From contig NZ_FXUL01000011.1 of assembly GCF_900182955.1 (NCBI RefSeq), forward strand, positions 62,001 to 126,000: a stretch of 64,000 bases of DNA, written 5' to 3'. This document shows positions 1 to 9,148 of the stretch, piece after piece. Position numbers and translations under genes: made by a program. The notes below the pieces were generated by a model that saw nothing but the letters and a program-made list of their open reading frames with translations, was not told where the DNA came from and did not search any database. Source of the DNA: Noviherbaspirillum suwonense. Lineage in GTDB: Bacteria; Pseudomonadota; Gammaproteobacteria; Burkholderiales; Burkholderiaceae_D. The number at the start of each line of letters is the position of its first letter. Positions within the stretch are counted from its first letter, which is position 1.

Positions 1-1755
1 GATGTTGATGCGCTCGATGCCGTCGGTGTACTCGCCCATCCGGTTCAGCGGGATCACCACGTCTTCATTGATCTTGAAGGCATTGGTGTGCTTGGCGATC
101 GCGGCGGTGCGGGCGCGGTCCAGCCAGAATTTCTTGCGGCTCTCCGGGCTGACCGCGACGAAGCCTTCACCGACGCGGGTGTTGGCGATGCGGACCACTT
201 CGGATGCCGCGCGCGCGACCGCGTCCTCGTCGTCGCCGACGATGTCGCCGAACAGCGCCATCTTGGGCAGCACGCCGCGCTTGCTCTTGGTCGCGTAGCC
301 GACCGCGCGCAGGTAGCGCTCGTCCAGGTGTTCAAGGCCGGCCAGGATGGCGCCGCCCTTTTTCGTCTCGGCGTCCAGGTAGTCCTTGATCTCGACGATG
401 GACGGGATCGCGTCGCGCGCCTGGCCGAAGAATTCCAGGCACACCGTGCGCGTGTGCTTCGGCATCTTGTGCAGGATCCAGCGGCCGGACGTGATCAGGC
501 CGTCGCAGCCTTCCTTCTGGATGCCGGGCAGGCCGGACAGGAACTTGTCGGTCACGTCCTTGCCCAGGCCTTCCTTGCGGAACACGCTGCCGGCCACTTC
601 GATGATCTCGGAACGGAAGGGCTGGTTACTGCGGCCGCGCGCGGCCGGCTTGGTCCACTCCAGGCGGAACTTCACCACCTTGGCGTCATGGATCTTGCCG
701 AGGTTGTGCTCCAGCCGGGTGACTTCCAGCCAGTCGCCGTTCGGGTCCACCATGCGCCAGCTGGCGAGGTTGTCGAGCGCAGTGCCCCACAGCACGGCCT
801 TCTTGCCGCCGGCATTCATCGCGATATTGCCGCCGATGCAGGACGCCTCGGCCGAGGTCGGGTCCACCGCGAACACGAAGCCGGCTTTTTCCGCCGCGTC
901 CGACACCCGCTTGGTGACGACGCCCGCGCCGGTGAAGATGGTCGCGTACTCGCGGTCGACGCCGGGCAGCATGGTCATCTCGACCTCGCCCAGCTGTTCC
1001 AGCTTTTCGGTGTTGATGACGGCCGACAGCGGCGTCAGCGGGATCGCGCCGCCGGTATACCCGGTGCCGCCTCCGCGCGGGATGATGGTCAGCCCCAGCT
1101 CGATGCAGCCCTTGACCAGGCCGGCCATTTCCTCTTCGCTGTCCGGCGTCAGCACCAGGAACGGGTATTCGACGCGCCAGTCGGTGGCGTCGGTCACGTG
1201 CGAGACGCGCGACAGGCCGTCGAACTTGATGTTGTCCTTCTCGGTATAGCGTCCCAGCACCTTCACCGCGCGGCGGCGCAGGTCGTAGGTCTGGCGGAAT
1301 TCCTCGCCGAAGTCGGCAACCGCGCGGCGCGCGGCCGTCAGCAGCGTCTCGACCGCGCTGCTGCGCTGCTGGGGGTTCATCTCGCCGCCCTCGGCATGCT
1401 CGGCGACATCCGCGCTCAACCGGCGCTTGTCCACTTCTGCCAGCCTGTGGTTGAGCGCATCGATCAATGCCTGGCGCCGCTTCGGGTTGTCCAGCAGGTC
1501 GTCCTGCAGGTAGGGATTGCGCCGCACCACCCAGATATCGCCCAGCACTTCGTACAGCATGCGGGCCGAGCGCCCGGTCTGGCGCGCGCCGCGCAGCGCG
1601 TCCAGCAATTGCCAGGATTCCTCCCCCAGCAGCCGGATCACGATTTCACGGTCGGAGAACGACGTGTAGTTATACGGAATTTCCCGCAAGCGGGTGGGCG
1701 CGGCGCCGGGCGGCGCGTCGGACAACAGGGCCTGGATTTGTGCTGGGGCGTTCAT
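1..1755 (-). CDS. FAD-linked oxidase, DUF3683/GlcD type (C-terminus outside the window)
   Basis: The gene reads leftward off the window edge; the first 585 residues are present and the frame stays open to base 1. The first ~140 residues (for example [17 protein letters not shown]) match the DUF3683 N-terminal extension of very large FAD/FMN-containing dehydrogenases of Burkholderiales. A PCMH-type FAD-binding domain follows, with [15 protein letters not shown] near residue 225 and [15 protein letters not shown] near residue 297. Family members oxidise 2-hydroxy acids such as D-lactate or glycolate and pass electrons to a quinone or to Fe-S clusters in their C-terminal half, which cannot be seen here. 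The ATG at 1755 is chosen because DUF3683 begins directly after it; no clear ribosome binding site precedes it. The substrate is not determined by the sequence. Confidence 0.85.
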   Translation of the reverse strand, partial: MNAPAQIQALLSDAPPGAAPTRLREIPYNYTSFSDREIVIRLLGEESWQLLDALRGARQTGRSARMLYEVLGDIWVVRRNPYLQDDLLDNPKRRQALIDALNHRLAEVDKRRLSADVAEHAEGGEMNPQQRSSAVETLLTAARRAVADFGEEFRQTYDLRRRAVKVLGRYTEKDNIKFDGLSRVSHVTDATDWRVEYPFLVLTPDSEEEMAGLVKGCIELGLTIIPRGGGTGYTGGAIPLTPLSAVINTEKLEQLGEVEMTMLPGVDREYATIFTGAGVVTKRVSDAAEKAGFVFAVDPTSAEASCIGGNIAMNAGGKKAVLWGTALDNLASWRMVDPNGDWLEVTRLEHNLGKIHDAKVVKFRLEWTKPAARGRSNQPFRSEIIEVAGSVFRKEGLGKDVTDKFLSGLPGIQKEGCDGLITSGRWILHKMPKHTRTVCLEFFGQARDAIPSIVEIKDYLDAETKKGGAILAGLEHLDERYLRAVGYATKSKRGVLPKMALFGDIVGDDEDAVARAASEVVRIANTRVGEGFVAVSPESRKKFWLDRARTAAIAKHTNAFKINEDVVIPLNRMGEYTDGIERINI

Positions 1756-2192
1756 CTGGAAGGGGTACCGGGAGGGCTGACGCGAAAGGCGCATTTTAGC
1801 GTATTGCGCACTATCGGGCTGTCCGGGGAAATGGCGCCGGGGCGGCCGCCCGGAAAAGCAGGGCCATGCCGGTTTGCAGCCGGTTTGAAGCGACGCAATT
1901 CGTCCCGGCACAATCGAAAAATGGCAATGTGCCGGCGCCGCTCCTGGCAATGCGGAATTTCCTGTTGACGCCATTTATCCGGCTTTTAAGAACCGGATGG
2001 AAATAACGATGCGGCTTTATATTGGAATGAACCGGGCAGGCGGCGCTTTATCCGATTTTGCCGCGCAAACGCCGGGCGTCACGTTTTTAATAAGGACGGC
2101 CTGTCGATTGCGACAGGCCGGCGGCGCTTCACTTTAATTCGGCGTGGACGACCCGCCAGCCTCGTGCCACCCGATTGCCGGAACGCATGCGC
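1756..2192. other. Intergenic region of 437 bases, partly GC-poor
   Basis: This stretch separates the start of the FAD oxidase from the end of the Nif11-type gene. From about 1960 to 2100 it is clearly less GC-rich than the neighbouring genes, like the Nif11 gene itself. It contains one good hairpin (2098-2119) and should hold the oxidase promoter, but I see no convincing -35/-10 pair. A 46-codon open frame (1997-2137) runs through the hairpin and does not look like a gene. Confidence 0.5.
2098..2119 (-). terminator. Hairpin downstream of the Nif11-type gene, possible terminator
   Basis: GGCCTGTCG (2098-2106) pairs perfectly with CGACAGGCC (2111-2119) around a four-base loop, a 9 bp stem. 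On the minus strand it lies about 75 bases after the stop codon of the 2193-2600 gene. It is followed by GTCCTTATTAAAAA, which is AT-rich but has only a poor U-tract. Weak terminator or mRNA 3'-end structure is the best reading. Confidence 0.4.
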
Positions 2193-2600
2193 TCAAGACT
2201 TGGGGACAAGCGGCGGACCGTCATGAAACACATAGTCAGCCATCTTTTTCGCGCCGCCCGGTTCGGAGAGTTCCGCTGCAATGCTGACGAGCGCGCCGCC
2301 GACGCCGGTGCCGTAGAAGAATCCCATCAACGCCCTTCCAAAATCGTCGCCGGCGCCGCCGGCCGCGACGAGGTCGAGCTGGGATTCCGTCAGTGGCCTC
2401 GTGTCAGGCGATCCGGCGGTCGATTCGAGGAATTGGTTCTGGTCGGCGGTATCGAATGGAATATTGCGGGCAGCGGCAATTTCGCCCAGCCATGTCATTC
2501 TTTCGGCAATATCCGGCGTCGACTGTAGTTTTTCCTGCAGGCCGGGATCCTGTTTAATGACATCTTTTAATGCTTCCAGCGCTTTTAAATTAATGGCCAC
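2193..2600 (-). CDS. Nif11-type leader-peptide protein, candidate RiPP or bacteriocin precursor
   Basis: A 135-residue protein. Residues 4-60 (LKALEALKDVIKQDPGLQEK onward) look like the Nif11 domain used as the leader of many ribosomally made peptides. It ends in LTESQLDLVAAGG (residues 70-82), the classical double-glycine processing site. The remaining ~53 residues are small and hydrophobic with GTGVGGA and no cysteine, so a linear class II-like core is more plausible than a lanthipeptide. The start is the GTG at 2600: AAGGAG lies six bases upstream and the leader domain begins at once. The frame is open further upstream to a TTG at 2762, but that start has no ribosome binding site and would add 54 residues foreign to the family. 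No maturation enzyme or peptidase-ABC transporter is in the window. Local GC is below the neighbours, suggesting transfer. It could also be a non-secreted Nif11 protein. Confidence 0.65.
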   Translation of the reverse strand: MAINLKALEALKDVIKQDPGLQEKLQSTPDIAERMTWLGEIAAARNIPFDTADQNQFLESTAGSPDTRPLTESQLDLVAAGGAGDDFGRALMGFFYGTGVGGALVSIAAELSEPGGAKKMADYVFHDGPPLVPKS

Positions 2601-2822
2601 TTGCTGCTCCTTCGAGAAAATTTGGTCATTGCCCGGGATTTCTGCATCCCGGACAGCCCGATTCCAGATGCGGGGAATCGCGGGCTTCTCATTGGAACCG
2701 GCCATTACGGCAATACCAAATTCTGATTGCTCATTACTTTCAATGCTTATCCAATTATTCAATCTGGAACAAGCCAGGCATAAAACCTACTAGGCGCCGA
2801 TCCCGTTTCAGGGCGGCCGGGC

Positions 2823-3311
2823 CTACAGCATGTTGACGATCCGCTGCCAGAATCCGTCCGGCACATAGAGCAGCGCCGTGGTCACGCAGACGTAGCGCAG
2901 GAATTTGCCGATCGCCATGTAGGCGACGCTGGGCCAGAACGGCAGCCGCAGCCAGCCGGCCACCGTGCAGATCGGGTCGCCGACGCCGGGCAGCCAGGAC
3001 AGCAGCAGCGTCTTGGCGCCGTACCGTTCGAGCCAGTGGAACCAGCGCGTCCTGCGCTCCCTGGCGAACACCTGCTTGGCGCTGTAGCCGAGCGCGTAGT
3101 TGACCATGCCGCCCAGGGTATTGCCGACGGTTGCCACCAGGATGACCGGCCAGAACAGGGTGTCGTTGCCCTTGATGACCGCGAAGACCGCCGGCTCGGA
3201 ACCCATCGGTATCAGCGTTGCCGAGACCAGGCTGATAAAGAACACGGAAGTCAGCCCGACAACCGGGGCGGAAAGGAAATCAAGTAGCCATTGGATTGCA
3301 GACAGGATCAT
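2823..3311 (-). CDS. YqaA-family (DedA/VTT-like) inner membrane protein
   Basis: A 162-residue integral membrane protein with about four hydrophobic segments. The region FFISLVSATLIPMGSEPAVF, followed by a G-N-T-L-G-G-M-V-N-Y segment and then SWLPGVGDPICTVAGWLRLP, is the pattern of the YqaA branch of the SNARE-associated/DedA (VTT) superfamily. Larger DedA members are linked to lipid scrambling and membrane homeostasis; YqaA itself has no settled role. Length is close to E. coli YqaA (~142). It is transcribed away from ilvA, and the 138 bases between the two starts must hold both promoters. Confidence 0.8.
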   Translation of the reverse strand: MILSAIQWLLDFLSAPVVGLTSVFFISLVSATLIPMGSEPAVFAVIKGNDTLFWPVILVATVGNTLGGMVNYALGYSAKQVFARERRTRWFHWLERYGAKTLLLSWLPGVGDPICTVAGWLRLPFWPSVAYMAIGKFLRYVCVTTALLYVPDGFWQRIVNML

Positions 3312-3401
3312 TCGATGTCGGGAAGCGCCCGCTTGGAAAATTGTTGGTGACGCATGCCGCCGCAGGCATGCGCCGGGGCGGTCCCGTCAAGGGGCGTCCA
3401 T

Positions 3402-3407
3402 TATAAT
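3402..3407 (+). promoter_or_regulatory. Probable -10 element for ilvA
   Basis: A perfect TATAAT lies 42 bases before the ilvA start codon in an otherwise GC-rich gap. At the usual spacing the -35 position is poor (around 3379-3384), so an activator or a relaxed -35 has to be assumed. Confidence 0.45.
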
Positions 3408-3449
3408 GTGTTGCTTTGCCGAACACGCCGCACCCTCCGCCAGGAAGCC

Positions 3450-4973
3450 ATGACCACCGATTACCTGAAGAAAATCCTGACCGCCCGCGTCTACGACGTC
3501 GCCATCGAATCGCCGCTGGAGTTCGCGTCCAGCCTGTCCGAGCGCACCGGCAACCGCATTTACTACAAGCGCGAGGACATGCAGAGCGTGTTCAGCTTCA
3601 AGCTGCGCGGCGCCTATAACAAGATGGCGAACCTGACGCCGGCGCAACTGAAGCGCGGCGTCATCTGCGCGTCCGCCGGCAACCATGCGCAGGGCGTCGC
3701 GCTGTCGGCGTCGCGGCTGGGCTGCAAGGCGCTGATCGTGATGCCGACGACCACGCCGCAGGTGAAGATCGACGCGGTCCGGGCGCGCGGCGGCGACGTG
3801 GTGCTGCACGGCGAATCCTACAGCGACGCGTATGCACACGCGCTGACGCTGGAGAAGAAGCAGAAGCTGACCTTCGTCCACCCGTTCGACGACCCCGACG
3901 TGATCGCCGGCCAGGGCACGATCGCGATGGAAATCCTGCACCAGCATTCCGGCCCGATCCACGCGATCTTCGTGGCCATCGGCGGCGGCGGGCTGATCGC
4001 CGGCATCGCCGCGTATGTGAAGGCGGTGCGGCCCGAGATCAAGGTGATCGGCGTGCAGACCACCGACTCCGACGCGATGGCGCAGAGCCTGGCCGCCGGA
4101 CGCCGGATCACACTGCCCGACGTCGGCCTGTTTTCCGACGGCACCGCGGTCAAGCTGGTCGGCGAGGAAACCTTCCGGCTGGCGAAGATGTATGTCGACG
4201 ACATCATCGTGGTCGACACCGACGCCGTCTGCGCGGCGATCAAGGACGTATTCCAGGATACCCGCAGCATCCTGGAGCCGGCCGGCGCGCTGTCGATCGC
4301 CGGCGCCAAGGCGTATATCGAGCGCGAGCGGCTGGCGAAGCGGCCGCTGAAGAACGAGACCCTGGTCACGATCGCCTGCGGCGCCAACATGAACTTCGAC
4401 CGGCTGCGGCTGGTGGCGGAGCGGGCCGAGGTCGGCGAGGCGCGCGAGGCGGTGTTCGCGGTGACCATCCCGGAGCAGCGCGGCAGCTTCCGCCGCTTCT
4501 GCGAACTGATCGGCGCGCGCAGCGTGACCGAATTCAATTACCGGATCAGCGGCGAGGCCGAGGCACACGTGTTCGTCGGCCTGCAGATCGCCAACCGCGA
4601 GGAGCCGGGCAAGATCGCGAAGGCCTTCGAGAAACAGGGCTACCGCACGCTGGACCTGACGCACGACGAGCTGGCCAAGATGCACATCCGCCACCTGGTG
4701 GGCGGCAAGAGTCCGCTGGCGCAGGACGAGATGCTGTACCGCTTCGAGTTCCCGGAACGCCCGGGCGCGCTGCTGCGCTTCCTCGACAGCATGGCGCCGA
4801 ACTGGAACATCAGCCTGTTCCACTATCGCAACCAGGGCGCCGATGTCGGCCGCATCCTGGTCGGGCTGCAGGTGCCGAAGAAGGAAATGAAAGCCTTCCG
4901 CGCGTCGCTGGCGAGCCTCGGCTACCGCTACTGGGACGAGAACGACAACCCGGCCTACAAGCTGTTCCTGTAA
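3450..4973 (+). CDS. ilvA: Threonine ammonia-lyase, biosynthetic (threonine deaminase)
   Basis: 507 residues, as expected for the long biosynthetic form (E. coli 514). It converts L-threonine to 2-oxobutanoate and ammonia, the first step of isoleucine synthesis. The PLP lysine is K51 in [12 protein letters not shown], the cofactor loop is [10 protein letters not shown], and the phosphate-binding loop is [10 protein letters not shown]. Two ACT-like regulatory domains follow residue ~335 ([16 protein letters not shown] and [18 protein letters not shown]), so feedback control by isoleucine and valine is expected from the family. The ATG at 3450 is chosen because AGGAAG precedes it and the family N-terminus starts here; an upstream in-frame ATG at 3354 would add 32 unrelated residues. 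Confidence 0.96.
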   Translation: MTTDYLKKILTARVYDVAIESPLEFASSLSERTGNRIYYKREDMQSVFSFKLRGAYNKMANLTPAQLKRGVICASAGNHAQGVALSASRLGCKALIVMPTTTPQVKIDAVRARGGDVVLHGESYSDAYAHALTLEKKQKLTFVHPFDDPDVIAGQGTIAMEILHQHSGPIHAIFVAIGGGGLIAGIAAYVKAVRPEIKVIGVQTTDSDAMAQSLAAGRRITLPDVGLFSDGTAVKLVGEETFRLAKMYVDDIIVVDTDAVCAAIKDVFQDTRSILEPAGALSIAGAKAYIERERLAKRPLKNETLVTIACGANMNFDRLRLVAERAEVGEAREAVFAVTIPEQRGSFRRFCELIGARSVTEFNYRISGEAEAHVFVGLQIANREEPGKIAKAFEKQGYRTLDLTHDELAKMHIRHLVGGKSPLAQDEMLYRFEFPERPGALLRFLDSMAPNWNISLFHYRNQGADVGRILVGLQVPKKEMKAFRASLASLGYRYWDENDNPAYKLFL

Positions 4974-5038
4974 GCCGCTGTCAGACCCGCGTCAGCGGAA
5001 TCTGGCAAAATGCCCGCTTTTCGCCGAGTTCCGTTGCC

Positions 5039-5878
5039 ATGACTACGCCAGACACGCCGCAAGATTCGCCGCTGGGCAAGCCCGCTACCTACAAGAGCGA
5101 GTACGATGCCGCCCTGCTGTTTCCCATCGCGCGCCAGGGCAAGCGCGACGAGCTGGGCCTGACGGGCACGCTGCCGTTTTTCGGCATCGACATCTGGAAT
5201 GCCTATGAAGTCTCGTGGCTGAACATGCGCGGCAAGCCGCAGATCTGCATCGCCAGCTTCATGATCCCGGCCGACTCGCCGAACATCGTCGAATCCAAGT
5301 CGTTCAAGCTCTACCTGAATTCCTTCAACCAGACCCGGCTGGGAGGCACCGATGCGCTGCTCGAACTGCTGCGCGCCGATTTGTCGGCCGCCACCGGCGC
5401 GCCGGTGCAGGTGACGCTGACCCTGCCGGAGGATTTCGGCAAGCAGAAAATCGGCACGCTCGACGGCCTGCTGCTGGACCGGCTGGAGATCGAGGTCGAC
5501 CAGTACACGCCGGACATCGCCCTGCTGAAAACCGCGAGCGAGGAAGCGCCGGTCGAGGAAGTGCTGGTTTCGCACCTGCTCAAGTCCAACTGCCTGGTGA
5601 CCGGCCAACCTGACTGGGGTAGCGTGCAGATCCGTTATGTCGGGCCGGCAATCGATCAAGAGGGCCTGCTCAAGTACCTGATAGGCTATCGCAATCACAA
5701 TGAATTCCACGAGCAGTGCGTCGAACGGATCTTCATGGACCTGATGCGGCATTGCCGGCCGCAAAAGCTCGCGGTCTATGCCCGCTTTACGCGCCGCGGC
5801 GGCCTGGACATCAATCCGTGGCGCAGTAACTTTTCCACCGGCCAGCGTCCTTCCAACGCCCGTTTGCCGAGGCAGTAG
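5039..5878 (+). CDS. queF: NADPH-dependent 7-cyano-7-deazaguanine reductase
   Basis: 279 residues, the two-domain (bimodular) form like E. coli QueF (282). It reduces preQ0 to preQ1 in queuosine tRNA modification. Catalytic Cys185 and Asp192 are in [17 protein letters not shown] with the same seven-residue spacing as C190/D197 of E. coli. The NADPH-side motif [16 protein letters not shown] is at residues 85-100. It follows ilvA by 65 bases on the same strand, with no functional link apparent. No other queuosine gene is in the window. Confidence 0.96.
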   Translation: MTTPDTPQDSPLGKPATYKSEYDAALLFPIARQGKRDELGLTGTLPFFGIDIWNAYEVSWLNMRGKPQICIASFMIPADSPNIVESKSFKLYLNSFNQTRLGGTDALLELLRADLSAATGAPVQVTLTLPEDFGKQKIGTLDGLLLDRLEIEVDQYTPDIALLKTASEEAPVEEVLVSHLLKSNCLVTGQPDWGSVQIRYVGPAIDQEGLLKYLIGYRNHNEFHEQCVERIFMDLMRHCRPQKLAVYARFTRRGGLDINPWRSNFSTGQRPSNARLPRQ

Positions 5879-6056
5879 ACGACAGCCTGGAGCATCGTAT
5901 ATTTTGCATCGGAAACATTTCCTAAATACATTGCCTCGCTGACGCTTCGCGTATAAAGTGCGACTGGAAACACGCCAGGTCACACCCATATACGAGGACA
6001 GCGGCCATATCGAGGCCGCCCTGGCATAGGTGGACTGCGCGCTACGCGGCCCTGCC

Positions 6057-6062
6057 TATAAT
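6057..6062 (+). promoter_or_regulatory. Probable -10 element of the ptsN-hprK-rapZ block
   Basis: A perfect TATAAT preceded by TGCC (almost an extended -10), 36 bases before the ptsN ATG. The -35 region is weak. An RNA starting at the expected point would have a leader of about 30 bases. The block seems to have its own promoter here, independent of queF. Confidence 0.45.
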
Positions 6063-6098
6063 CCGCAGCGACGAGCCACTTATATTGCGCATCGCATC

Positions 6099-6572
6099 AT
6101 GACCCATTTCAGCCAAATCCTCCCTCTCGAAAACGTCGTGCTTGATATGGACGTGTCGAGCAAGAAACGCACTTTCGAACAGGCGGGATTGATTTTCGAA
6201 AACAATTTCGGCATTGCCCGCTCGGCGGTGTCGGACAACCTGTTCGCCCGCGAACGGCTGGGTTCCACCGGGCTAGGTCACGGCGTTGCCGTGCCGCACG
6301 GCCGCATCAAGGGCCTGAAGGCGCCGATTGCCGCATTCGTCCGGCTTGCCGCGCCCATCCCGTTCGAGTCTCCCGACGGCCAGCCGGTCAGCCTGCTGAC
6401 CTTCCTGCTGATTCCGGACAATGTGACCCAGCAGCACCTCGAAATACTGTCGGAGATTGCCGAAATGTTTTCCGACGACGCCTTCCGCGCCGGGCTGCTG
6501 CAGGACCCGGACGCACAGTCCGTGCACCAGCGCATCGTAGGCTGGCAATCCAGCATGCAGAACGTCGCCTGA
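6099..6572 (+). CDS. ptsN: Nitrogen-regulatory PTS enzyme IIA (EIIA-Ntr)
   Basis: 157 residues, the size of PtsN. It is the terminal phosphoacceptor of the regulatory PTS (PtsP-NPr-PtsN), which controls K+ transport, carbon/nitrogen balance and sigma-54-dependent traits rather than sugar uptake. The phosphorylated histidine is H67 in GLGHGVAVPHGRIKG. The ATG at 6099 fits the family N-terminus; the frame is open further upstream but that sequence is unlike PtsN. There is no strong ribosome binding site. In many betaproteobacteria ptsN follows rpoN and hpf; here queF and ilvA lie upstream, so the block has been separated from rpoN/hpf. hprK follows after 27 bases. Confidence 0.93.
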   Translation: MTHFSQILPLENVVLDMDVSSKKRTFEQAGLIFENNFGIARSAVSDNLFARERLGSTGLGHGVAVPHGRIKGLKAPIAAFVRLAAPIPFESPDGQPVSLLTFLLIPDNVTQQHLEILSEIAEMFSDDAFRAGLLQDPDAQSVHQRIVGWQSSMQNVA

Positions 6573-6599
6573 TCGACCCACCCTACCCGCGCCCGCCAG

Positions 6600-7541
6600 A
6601 TGCCGCTCTCCACTCCCCTGTCGATCCAGCAGCTGTATGACGATAACCGCGAAGCGCTGCAACTCGGCTGGTTTGCCGGCTTTCCCGGCGGCGAGCGGCT
6701 GATCTCGGGCGACGCCGCGTCGGCGGCGGACCAGGTCGGCCACCTGAACCTGATCCACCCGGGCCGCATCCAGGTGTTCGGCCACCAGGAAACCGCGTAC
6801 TACAAGAAGCTGTCGCCGCTGTCGCGCCAGCACCAGACCGAGGAGCTGGTGGCCGGATCGCCGCCGGCCTTCATCATTGCGCAGGGCCTGGAAACGCCGG
6901 CCTACATCCTGGCGATCTGCGACGAAAAGAATATCCCGCTGTTCTCCACGCCGCTGCCGGCCGCGCAGGTGATCGACTACCTGCGGGTCTACCTGTCCAA
7001 GAAACTGGCGCAGCGCATCACGATGCATGGCGTCTTCATGGACGTGCTCGGTGTTGGCGTGCTGATCACCGGCGAGTCGGGCCTCGGCAAGAGCGAACTG
7101 GGGCTGGAGCTGATTTCACGCAACCACGGGCTGGTGGCGGACGACGTGGTGGAATTCGCCCGGATCGCGCCGCACATGATCGAGGGCCGCTGCCCGACGC
7201 TGCTGCAGAACCTGCTGGAAGTGCGCGGCCTCGGCCTGCTGGACATCCGCACGATCTTCGGCGAGACCGCGGTGCGCCGCAAGATGCGGCTGAAGCTGAT
7301 CGTGCACCTGGTCCGGCGCAGCACGCTGGAAGAGAACTATGAGCGGCTGCCGCTGCATTCGCAGACCGAGGAAGTGCTGGGGCTGCCGATACGTAAGGTG
7401 GTGATCCCGGTCGAGGCCGGCCGCAACCTCGCGGTGCTGCTGGAAGCCGCGGTGCGCAACACCATCCTGCAGCTGCGCGGCATCGACACGCTGAAGGATT
7501 TCATGGAGCGCCAGCAGAAGGCGATGGACGACGACGCCTAG
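6600..7541 (+). CDS. hprK: HPr kinase/phosphorylase
   Basis: 313 residues, family length. It phosphorylates and dephosphorylates a serine of HPr. In proteobacteria with an incomplete PTS it regulates rather than transports. The P-loop GESGLGKS is at residues 158-165, the catalytic His-Gly (MHGV) at 142-145, the second acidic site LVADDVV at 178-184, and the HprK signature [11 protein letters not shown] lies near residue 209. The N-terminal domain (to ~130) is the HprK-specific fold. It sits between ptsN and rapZ with short gaps, as in most Burkholderiales. Confidence 0.96.
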   Translation: MPLSTPLSIQQLYDDNREALQLGWFAGFPGGERLISGDAASAADQVGHLNLIHPGRIQVFGHQETAYYKKLSPLSRQHQTEELVAGSPPAFIIAQGLETPAYILAICDEKNIPLFSTPLPAAQVIDYLRVYLSKKLAQRITMHGVFMDVLGVGVLITGESGLGKSELGLELISRNHGLVADDVVEFARIAPHMIEGRCPTLLQNLLEVRGLGLLDIRTIFGETAVRRKMRLKLIVHLVRRSTLEENYERLPLHSQTEEVLGLPIRKVVIPVEAGRNLAVLLEAAVRNTILQLRGIDTLKDFMERQQKAMDDDA

Positions 7542-7588
7542 CGTATTCGCCCGCCTAGGCCGGAGGCGCTTTACGGTATGATCCTGAA

Positions 7589-8452
7589 ATGCGCATCCTT
7601 ATCATCACCGGCATTTCCGGCTCCGGCAAATCCATCGGACTGGCAGCTCTCGAAGATGCCGGTTATTTCTGTGTAGACAACCTTCCGCCGACGCTGCTGC
7701 GGGCGCTGGTGGAGACCCGGCAAAAGGATGGCGCCGCCAAGCTGGCGGTTGCCGTCGACGCCCGCAGCGCGCTGTCGCTGGCCGAACTGCCGGCCGACAT
7801 CCGCTGGCTGAAGCAGCAGGGGCACGATGTCAAGGTCCTGTTCCTGACCGCCAAGACCGAGTCGCTGATCACCCGTTTTTCCGAGACCCGCCGCAGCCAC
7901 CCGCTGTCGCACCGCGAGGCGACCGACAAGAGCCCGACCGACAGGCCGACGCTGGTCGAATGCATACGCCGCGAGCGCGAGATGCTGGCCGACATCGAGG
8001 GCCTGGGCCAGGTGATCGACACGTCCGGGCTGTCGGCCAACAAGCTGCGCGCCTGGATCAAGGACCTGGTGGGCAGCGACCATACGCCGCTGACGCTGCT
8101 GTTCGAGTCGTTCGCGTTCAAATATGGCGTGCCGCTCGACGCCGACCTGGTGTTCGACGTGCGCATCCTGCCGAACCCGTATTACGACCTGGCGCTGCGC
8201 CCGCTGACCGGGCGCGACGAGCCGGTCATCCATTTCCTCGACGCGCTGCCCGAGGTCGCCGACCTGATGGCCGACATCCGGCATTTCGTCGAGAAATGGC
8301 TGCCTTCCTTCAAGAACGACAATCGCAGCTACCTGACCGTCGCCATCGGCTGCACGGGCGGCCAGCACCGTTCCGTCTATTTCGTCGAAAACCTGGCGGC
8401 GCATTTCCACGACGCGGCCAGGGTGCTCAAGCGCCATCGCGAACTGGACTAA
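7589..8452 (+). CDS. rapZ: RNase adapter protein RapZ (P-loop ATPase, YvcJ family)
   Basis: 287 residues, family length. In E. coli RapZ binds small RNAs and delivers them to RNase E to control glucosamine-6-phosphate synthesis; relatives bind nucleotide. The P-loop GISGSGKS is at residues 8-15 after a strong beta strand. The conserved C-terminal domain includes AIGCTGGQHRSVYFVE near residue 253. There is no Shine-Dalgarno sequence before the ATG. TATGAT (7577-7582) sits six bases upstream, so a very short or absent leader is possible if a promoter fires there. Confidence 0.96.
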   Translation: MRILIITGISGSGKSIGLAALEDAGYFCVDNLPPTLLRALVETRQKDGAAKLAVAVDARSALSLAELPADIRWLKQQGHDVKVLFLTAKTESLITRFSETRRSHPLSHREATDKSPTDRPTLVECIRREREMLADIEGLGQVIDTSGLSANKLRAWIKDLVGSDHTPLTLLFESFAFKYGVPLDADLVFDVRILPNPYYDLALRPLTGRDEPVIHFLDALPEVADLMADIRHFVEKWLPSFKNDNRSYLTVAIGCTGGQHRSVYFVENLAAHFHDAARVLKRHRELD

Positions 8453-8469
8453 ACCTACCTCTCCCGACC

Positions 8470-9102
8470 ATGTCCGACCAAGCCTGGCTGCCGCTCTTTC
8501 CTCTCGACACCGTGCTGTTTCCGGGCGGCGTGCTGCCGCTGAAGATCTTCGAGGCGCGCTATATCGACATGGTGCGCGACTGCATGAAGCGCGACGCGCC
8601 GTTCGGCGTGGTGCGCATCAAGTCGGGCAAGGAAGTGGGCGCGGCGGCCGAGCCAGACCGCATCGGCTGCCTCGCGCATATCGTCGAATGGGACATGCCC
8701 GATCTCGGCCTGCTGATGCTGCAGACCAGCGGCAGCCAGCGTTTCCGCATCCTGGAGACGCGGGTGCTGCCCGACCAGCGGATCGAGGCGATCACCGAGC
8801 CGATACCGGACGACGCCGAAGTCCCCGCCAGCATCGAACTGGTAGCCTGCGCGCGGGCATTGAAAACCGTGATCGAGGATATTACCGAGGCGGCCGGCGA
8901 CGGCGGCTTCCGGCCCTTCCCTGCCGAACTGCGCCTGGACAGCGCCTGCTGGGTCGGCAACCGCTGGTGCGAGATCCTGCCGATTTCCACGCTGGCCCGG
9001 CAAAAGCTGCTGGAGCTGACCGATGCGCAGACCCGGCTTGGCATCGTCCACCAGTACCTGCTGCAGCACGGCATCATCGAAAAAACCACCGGCTACTCCT
9101 GA
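8470..9102 (+). CDS. LON substrate-binding domain protein (peptidase S16 N-terminal-like)
   Basis: 210 residues made of the Lon N-terminal domain only: PLFPLDTVLFPGGVLPLKIF at residues 8-27 is its hallmark, and there is no ATPase or protease part. Stand-alone LON-domain proteins are common in proteobacteria and their role is unknown; the domain binds unfolded protein in Lon. It starts 17 bases after rapZ and probably belongs to the same transcript. The ATG at 8470 is chosen because the domain starts immediately; there is no clear ribosome binding site. It converges on the MFS gene. Confidence 0.85.
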   Translation: MSDQAWLPLFPLDTVLFPGGVLPLKIFEARYIDMVRDCMKRDAPFGVVRIKSGKEVGAAAEPDRIGCLAHIVEWDMPDLGLLMLQTSGSQRFRILETRVLPDQRIEAITEPIPDDAEVPASIELVACARALKTVIEDITEAAGDGGFRPFPAELRLDSACWVGNRWCEILPISTLARQKLLELTDAQTRLGIVHQYLLQHGIIEKTTGYS

Positions 9103-9148
9103 TCGCATTCCCCGCCTCCGGGCGGCGCGTGATGTACCTGGGCCGGAA

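Noticed and set aside
88-1968. Long open frame of 626 codons on the plus strand
   Set aside because: It lies opposite the FAD oxidase coding sequence, has no recognisable domain and shows the Ala/Arg/Gly/Gln-rich composition of a shadow frame in high-GC DNA.
1997-2137. 46-codon plus-strand frame in the gap before the Nif11 gene
   Set aside because: A hairpin lies inside it, the ribosome binding site is poor and the peptide resembles nothing known.
2601-2762. Upstream extension of the Nif11 gene to the TTG at 2762
   Set aside because: No ribosome binding site at the TTG, the extra 54 residues are unlike the family, and the GTG at 2600 has a strong AAGGAG.
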